Of a DNA stretch of 64,000 nt, positions 59,853 through 64,000 are shown piece by piece. Position 1 is the first letter of the stretch, and every line of letters starts with the position of its first letter. Location: positions 1,299,259-1,363,258 of the forward strand of contig CBDCMS010000002.1 in assembly GCA_965219005.1 (NCBI GenBank), given 5' to 3'. Position numbers and translations under genes: made by a program. The notes beneath the pieces are model-generated. The model was not told where the DNA came from and made no database searches. It saw only the letters and a list, made by a program, of their open reading frames with translations. The stretch is from CAUZIZ01 sp965219005. GTDB lineage: Bacteria; Acidobacteriota; UBA6911; RPQK01; JAJDTT01.

Positions 59853-62066
59853 ATGTCGAGCAAAGGGCCCTACGTACCCATCCTGATGCGGATCACCTGG
59901 TCCTGCCTAGCCCTTTTCTTCTGGACTCCGGTCTTGGCGTTGGAGGGTCAAGTCGTCCTTCCAGACGGAAGCCCCGTCGTTGGCGCGCAGGTTCTAATCC
60001 TGGGACAGACCGTTTCCACCAGGGCAGATCGTAGTGGGAGCTTCAGCTGGCATCCGGATCCCCAGGTGCCATTCGAAGTCCAGATAATCCTGCCTGACGG
60101 TCACTACACCCTACCGGTTCTGATCGAGAAGATACCGGCGCAGGGCCCCCTCGAGATTCATGTCAGCTTTTCCTCTGAAACAATCACCGTAACATCTGGT
60201 TCGGCGTCGGATGAGACCCCGGCTGCACCCGCCAGCGCGACTACTGGGCTGGCACGTCAAGCTCTGGAACAGCAGCAGCAGTCCCGGCTGACCGATCTCC
60301 TGGAGACCATACCGGGCGTGAGCCATGTTTCCGAATCACACGCGAAGGTGCCAACGATTCGGGGGCTGGCCGGAGGTCGGACACTGGTCCTGATCGACGG
60401 CGAGCGGGTGAGCACCGAGCGCCGAGCCGGTCCCAGCGCCTCCTATCTGGACCCTTTTTTTCTGGACCGGGTCGAAGTCGTACGTGGTCCGGGGAGCCTG
60501 GCCTACGGAGCAGACGCCTTCGGAGGAGTCATTCATGCCCTGACTCGGAAACCTGAGCCTGGAGCGCCTCTCCGTTTTCGCTTTCTCGGCACGTTGGCAG
60601 CGGGATTGCCGGAGCAGAGTGCCGGCCTGGAACTGAGTCGCGGCTGGGACCAGAGCGGTATGCTGTTTCAGGCCCGCATGAGGGAGTTCGACGACTATCG
60701 GAGTCCTCTGGGCAAGGTGGACAACTCAGGTGCCAAAACTCGGAGTTTTCTGGCTCGAACCCACTTCCGACGGGGGCCTGGCCAACTCCACCTGGGCTGG
60801 CTGAGTGACCTCGGTCGCGACATCGGCCGACCCATGACGGGCTCCTCGACGTCCCGTACGTTCTATCCAAGAGAGGACTCCCACCGCCTGACTCTGTCGT
60901 ACCAATTGGACCCATTCTGGAAGTTCAGCCAGGTCAAGCTGAACGGGTTCTTTGGCGGCAATGAGCTGTTCACCGATCGCGATCAATTGCTGGCGGATTC
61001 AGACCTCCGTCGAATCGAGAGAGCCGAGGTCTCGGCCAAGGACTTCGGCTTTCGAACCGCAGCTGTCGTGCCACTTAGGCGCACCCGGGTCGAGTTCGGA
61101 GTCGACCTGAATGGACGCTTCGACCTGCAGGCGGTCAACTCTACCCGCGAACTGGACAACCAGGGACGAGTGACCCGGACGGATCAACAGACCTCGATTC
61201 AGGGAGCACGTAGAGCCAACGGAGCGCCCTATGTCACTACCCAGACCTGGCTCGGAAATAGGCTCTCACTTTCGAGCGGAGCCCGATGGGATCATAGTTC
61301 GACCCGAAACGATGGAGGTGCTCTTACGCCCGGTCGGACTGAAAACGACGATCTCTCCGGCTTTCTGGCTCTCACCGTGGGCCCCTTCGAGGGTTTCAGC
61401 TTGACCGGGCAGGTGGCGCGCGGAGTCCGTGATCCGACTCTCTCCGACCGCTACTTCGAGGGCATCAGTGGCCGGGGTTTCGTTACCGGAAATCCCGATC
61501 TGGACCAGGAGTCGAGCCTTCAGTGGGATCTAGCTGCGAGGTTGGTGCAGGGAGCCTGGCGGTTCTCTCTGTTTGCTTACCACTACCGCATCAAGGATCT
61601 GATCGAGCGGTTCGAGTCGGGTGAAGATCAGTTCTTCTTCCGCAATCAAGGGAGGGCCCGGCTGCGGGGATTGGAATTGGAGGTGGAAGGAGAACTGACC
61701 GAAGGACTTTCTCTCGCCTTGGGTAGCCAATTGGCCTACGGCACGGAGCTGGAGGAGGGCACTCCGTTGGCGGGTGTGCCCGCCCCGAATATCAGACTGG
61801 CGCTGCGAAAGCGAATGGGAGAATCCGGCTACCTGCTGTGGCAAGCGATCGGCTTCGCACGCGACGACAGTCCGGGTCCTACGGAGGCAGCTACCCCCGG
61901 ATACGTGAGGTCTGACCTGGGCTTTGGCTGGAGAGTTCATTCCCAGGCCGAATTTCGGTTCGTGCTGCGCAACCTGTTGGACAAGGACTATCCAGCCGGT
62001 CTGGATCGGAGGGCCGTCCTGGCGCCGGGACGAACCGCTCTGTTGTCACTGCTGCTCAGCCTTTGA
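59853..62066 (+). CDS. TonB-dependent outer-membrane receptor
   Basis: A 737-residue outer-membrane transporter. After a signal segment (MRITWSCLALFFWTPVLALE) comes a carboxypeptidase-regulatory-like domain (about 30-115, GQVVLPDGSPVVGAQVLILG). The plug follows (about 130-245, QSRLTDLLETIPGVSHVSES, IRGLAGGRTLVLIDGERV, VEVVRGPGSLAYGADAFGGVI), then a 22-strand barrel ending in a hydrophobic C terminus. The plug resembles BtuB/siderophore-type receptors but no ligand can be assigned. The start may be the ATG at 59853 or the one at 59886. It lies between the MBOAT and SGNH-like genes. Confidence 0.93.
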   Translation: MSSKGPYVPILMRITWSCLALFFWTPVLALEGQVVLPDGSPVVGAQVLILGQTVSTRADRSGSFSWHPDPQVPFEVQIILPDGHYTLPVLIEKIPAQGPLEIHVSFSSETITVTSGSASDETPAAPASATTGLARQALEQQQQSRLTDLLETIPGVSHVSESHAKVPTIRGLAGGRTLVLIDGERVSTERRAGPSASYLDPFFLDRVEVVRGPGSLAYGADAFGGVIHALTRKPEPGAPLRFRFLGTLAAGLPEQSAGLELSRGWDQSGMLFQARMREFDDYRSPLGKVDNSGAKTRSFLARTHFRRGPGQLHLGWLSDLGRDIGRPMTGSSTSRTFYPREDSHRLTLSYQLDPFWKFSQVKLNGFFGGNELFTDRDQLLADSDLRRIERAEVSAKDFGFRTAAVVPLRRTRVEFGVDLNGRFDLQAVNSTRELDNQGRVTRTDQQTSIQGARRANGAPYVTTQTWLGNRLSLSSGARWDHSSTRNDGGALTPGRTENDDLSGFLALTVGPFEGFSLTGQVARGVRDPTLSDRYFEGISGRGFVTGNPDLDQESSLQWDLAARLVQGAWRFSLFAYHYRIKDLIERFESGEDQFFFRNQGRARLRGLELEVEGELTEGLSLALGSQLAYGTELEEGTPLAGVPAPNIRLALRKRMGESGYLLWQAIGFARDDSPGPTEAATPGYVRSDLGFGWRVHSQAEFRFVLRNLLDKDYPAGLDRRAVLAPGRTALLSLLLSL

Positions 62067-62183
62067 AACCGAATCACTCTTACACCGTCCAGCTCAGGGT
62101 CACTGCTCCAGATGTGAGATCGAGTAGGGTTGAGGTGGGCTGGGCTAGCTGCCTATTATTGGGTGTTGGCAAGAGGGGGATTG

Positions 62184-63455
62184 ATGAGTGCTGAAGAGTC
62201 CGAGATGCAGTTTTGGCACAGGTGTCGTACCACACTGCGAATGCTGATTCTGCTCCTGGTCGTGGTCGGGCTGACGAAGCTGCTGGACCTTGGATTTGTA
62301 GAGTTGAACCGTAGAGGAATGGTGCTCCCCCAGTTCGACCTCACCCTCGTCCCCTATCACGACCCCAGGGTTACCAAGCGCAACGCCCTCCTGCTCAACT
62401 ACCAAGAGCCCCCGCAGATCATCTTTACAGGAGACTCTCGGACCAAGAACGGCATCGTGCCCGAGGTGATTTCCAGGACTCTGGGCGTTTCCGAAACCAC
62501 CTTCTTCAACTTTGGAACGGGCTCTCAGGTGGTCAAGTTTGCCCGAGAAGCCTTTGTTCCCCATCTCCTCCAGATCGGTGTCCGTCCCAACTGCGTGGTC
62601 TTCGGAGTGAGTCCCGACTGGGCCCTGAGGAAGGAGCGGCTATGGACTCTGATCGACCGGTATCACGATTCCCTGGCCTATCGAGTCGCCAACCAGAGCT
62701 GGGATGGGTCAGATGCCATAGAGGTGCGACTCACCCAATTTCTGGCACTTCGGCTGGCCTTGTTTCGCTACCGCGCCGACCTGATCCATCAGGAGCTGAT
62801 TCCGAGTCTTGGGTGCTGGTTTCTGGGAGATTGCAACCGTCCTGCCGGGGATTGGCGGGAGGACAGACCACTTCATTTCAGGGATCTGGAACGACGATCC
62901 GGGTTCAAGACAGCCGCCGGCTGGGGGCCCCAGCCCTACGACGGACACACTAGCGGCCGTTTTGTGACGAAACCTCGATTCTCAAAGGCGCTGTCCATTG
63001 ACCGAGAGAACCTTCTCGGGTTGTTCCGCGAGATGCGAGATTCGGGCATCACGCCTCTGCTGCTGATCATGCCCGTGCACTCGTCGTTTCGTGAGGCTCA
63101 TGCAGACGCCATGGCGCAGAATCAGACCCTACTGGAACAGATAGCCGGCCGGGAAGGAGTTGAGCTTATCCATCCGCAGGGGGACTACCGAGCCGACGAG
63201 CTCTTCGTGGATGGTCATCACCTCTCGCACCGGGGTGCGGTTTACTTTAGTGCCGATATCGCCTCCAGCCTGGCTCCCTACCTGGGGCCGCCCCCAGAGA
63301 CCAAGCTGGACCAGGCTTCCGTTCTTTCAAGTGGCTCGATCGCCACTCTGCTCTCCTGGATCTATGAAACCAATCCTTCCATTGCTGAACTGTGGTACCG
63401 AGGCGGGTCGCGGCTGGGAGTGATAGGAAAGAACCCGCCCCCACCAGTACGCTAA
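62184..63455 (+). CDS. Membrane-anchored SGNH-like protein, probable MBOAT partner
   Basis: A 423-residue protein with one N-terminal transmembrane helix (LRMLILLLVVVGLTKLLDLGF). Its periplasmic domain carries FTGDSRTKNGIVPEVI (a GDS block), GVSPDWALRKERL, LLLIMPVHSSFREAH and FVDGHHLSHRGAVYFSADIA (a D-x2-H-type block near the end). This layout matches SGNH/AlgX- or DltD-like proteins that pair with MBOAT enzymes in acetylating or acylating glycans. I chose the ATG at 62184 because AGAGGGGGA is just upstream. It is separated from the MBOAT gene by the TonB receptor. Confidence 0.72.
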   Translation: MSAEESEMQFWHRCRTTLRMLILLLVVVGLTKLLDLGFVELNRRGMVLPQFDLTLVPYHDPRVTKRNALLLNYQEPPQIIFTGDSRTKNGIVPEVISRTLGVSETTFFNFGTGSQVVKFAREAFVPHLLQIGVRPNCVVFGVSPDWALRKERLWTLIDRYHDSLAYRVANQSWDGSDAIEVRLTQFLALRLALFRYRADLIHQELIPSLGCWFLGDCNRPAGDWREDRPLHFRDLERRSGFKTAAGWGPQPYDGHTSGRFVTKPRFSKALSIDRENLLGLFREMRDSGITPLLLIMPVHSSFREAHADAMAQNQTLLEQIAGREGVELIHPQGDYRADELFVDGHHLSHRGAVYFSADIASSLAPYLGPPPETKLDQASVLSSGSIATLLSWIYETNPSIAELWYRGGSRLGVIGKNPPPPVR

Positions 63456-63702
63456 CCTGAAACTTGAATAGCGAGCAGTAGTGGAGTGAGCAGTGAACAG
63501 TGTTCGGAAAGAGGTGTTGCCGTGCACGAATAGACTGCCAGCATTGCGAAGCCAAGTCCGGCAGAGCCGCGAACGACTTGACCGTTCAGCAATAGGAACC
63601 CCAGTTCCGAGGAGAGAGCTGGGCAACAGCAGAATCTCGCAGATCCCCAACCCCCCGTTCGCGCTTCAGGCTTCCATGGGTCGGGAAGTTTCTTTCTCGA
63701 AT
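63456..63702. repeat. Composite intergenic repeats (families C and C2) near the right end
   Basis: From 63456 to 63600 the complement matches the nuoI-nuoJ gap at 4019-4136, and 63630-63676 is a diverged family C copy (CAGATCCCCAACCCCCC, then CGCGCTTCAGGCTTCC). The gap before the transposase therefore consists largely of dispersed repeats. No gene is seen. Confidence 0.6.
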
Positions 63703-63774
63703 CTGGTTATGCACTTAACTCCGGAAAAAGTCACCACCACCTAGTAAAAAAGGTGAGAGACAGGAGGTGAGTGG

Positions 63775-64000
63775 ATGTACGAAAAGATGAATTTGTTGGA
63801 GTTTCAAGAGCGTTTTGCCACAGAAGAAGCTTGTCTGAGTTACCTGATGCAGAAACGCTGGCCGGAAGGATTTGTCTGTCCCCGTTGTGGGGGTCAAGGA
63901 GGCTACTGGTTGCAGCACCGGCGATTGATGGAGTGTCGCCAATGCCGGTATCAGGCTTCTTCCACCGCCGGGACGATTTTCCACAAGACGCGGGTGCCCC
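63775..64000 (+). CDS. IS1595-type transposase, N-terminal part
   Basis: A 75-codon open frame running off the right edge, starting MYEKMNLLEFQERFATEEAC. A zinc-ribbon (CPRCGG then CRQCRYQASSTAGTIFHKTR) follows, which is the diagnostic N terminus of IS1595-family transposases. The ATG has AGGAGGTGA upstream. The left end of the element probably lies near 63703-63720 (GGTTATGCACTTAA) but cannot be fixed without the other end. Confidence 0.88.
   Translation, partial: MYEKMNLLEFQERFATEEACLSYLMQKRWPEGFVCPRCGGQGGYWLQHRRLMECRQCRYQASSTAGTIFHKTRVP

Overview
The window looks like a chromosomal piece of a Gram-negative, aerobically respiring bacterium. It carries complex I, F1-ATPase, a TonB-dependent receptor, a Cu/Zn superoxide dismutase lipoprotein and the uppS-cdsA-dxr-rseP envelope block. 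Several family types (PmoA-like/DUF6807, DUF2911, PQQ-like beta-propeller, PafBC-like WYL pair, MBOAT plus SGNH-like protein) are common in Acidobacteriota, so that phylum is my best guess. It is an inference from gene content, not a placement.

Layout. 1-8.8 kb, minus strand: complex I genes nuoA-B-C-D-H-I-J-K-L-M with no nuoE, F or G among them, interrupted between nuoI and nuoJ by a repeat-filled gap. 9-11 kb, minus: UDP-glucuronate decarboxylase and UDP-glucose 4-epimerase. 11-16.5 kb, plus: a frameshifted PmoA-like gene, then uvrB-aroA-aroK. 16.6-17.5 kb: repeats and a RelE/ParE toxin-antitoxin pair. 17.6-21.1 kb: clpB and grpE, divergent. 21.1-25.4 kb: an IS1182-type element, then a secreted two-repeat protein gene cut in two by an IS1380-type element. 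25.6-28.9 kb: ruvC and yebC (minus) with a malate/lactate-type dehydrogenase between them, and truA. 29.1-35 kb: uppS-cdsA-dxr-rseP with a second, apparently identical IS1182 copy between cdsA and dxr. 35-44.6 kb: aconitase, M28 peptidase, queG and several unassigned proteins. 44.9-49.9 kb: the F1 operon atpH-A-G-D-C with no F0 genes. 49.9-54.7 kb: a MITE-like element, tRNA-Gln, DUF2911, PEGA protein, sodC, two WYL regulators and a seven-iron-type ferredoxin. 54.8-63.5 kb: PQQ-like beta-propeller protein, cysteine hydrolase, MBOAT acyltransferase, TonB-dependent receptor and an SGNH-like partner. The window ends in an IS1595-like transposase.

Read together, most genes are housekeeping: proton-pumping respiration feeding ATP synthase, isoprenoid, phospholipid and envelope assembly, the shikimate pathway, DNA repair and protein disaggregation. 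The unusual layer is between the genes. At least three families of dispersed palindromic repeats, a 271-bp element with 32-bp terminal inverted repeats and four transposase loci occupy the gaps. In two cases the pre-insertion sequence can be rebuilt exactly from the target duplication.

A second recurring pattern is a -10-like TANNNT hexamer followed by six bases and then the start codon (uvrB, ruvC, the dehydrogenase gene, pafB-like gene), with slightly longer spacings at other genes. This suggests leaderless or near-leaderless mRNAs. I found no CRISPR array, prophage, secondary-metabolite cluster or clear defence system.
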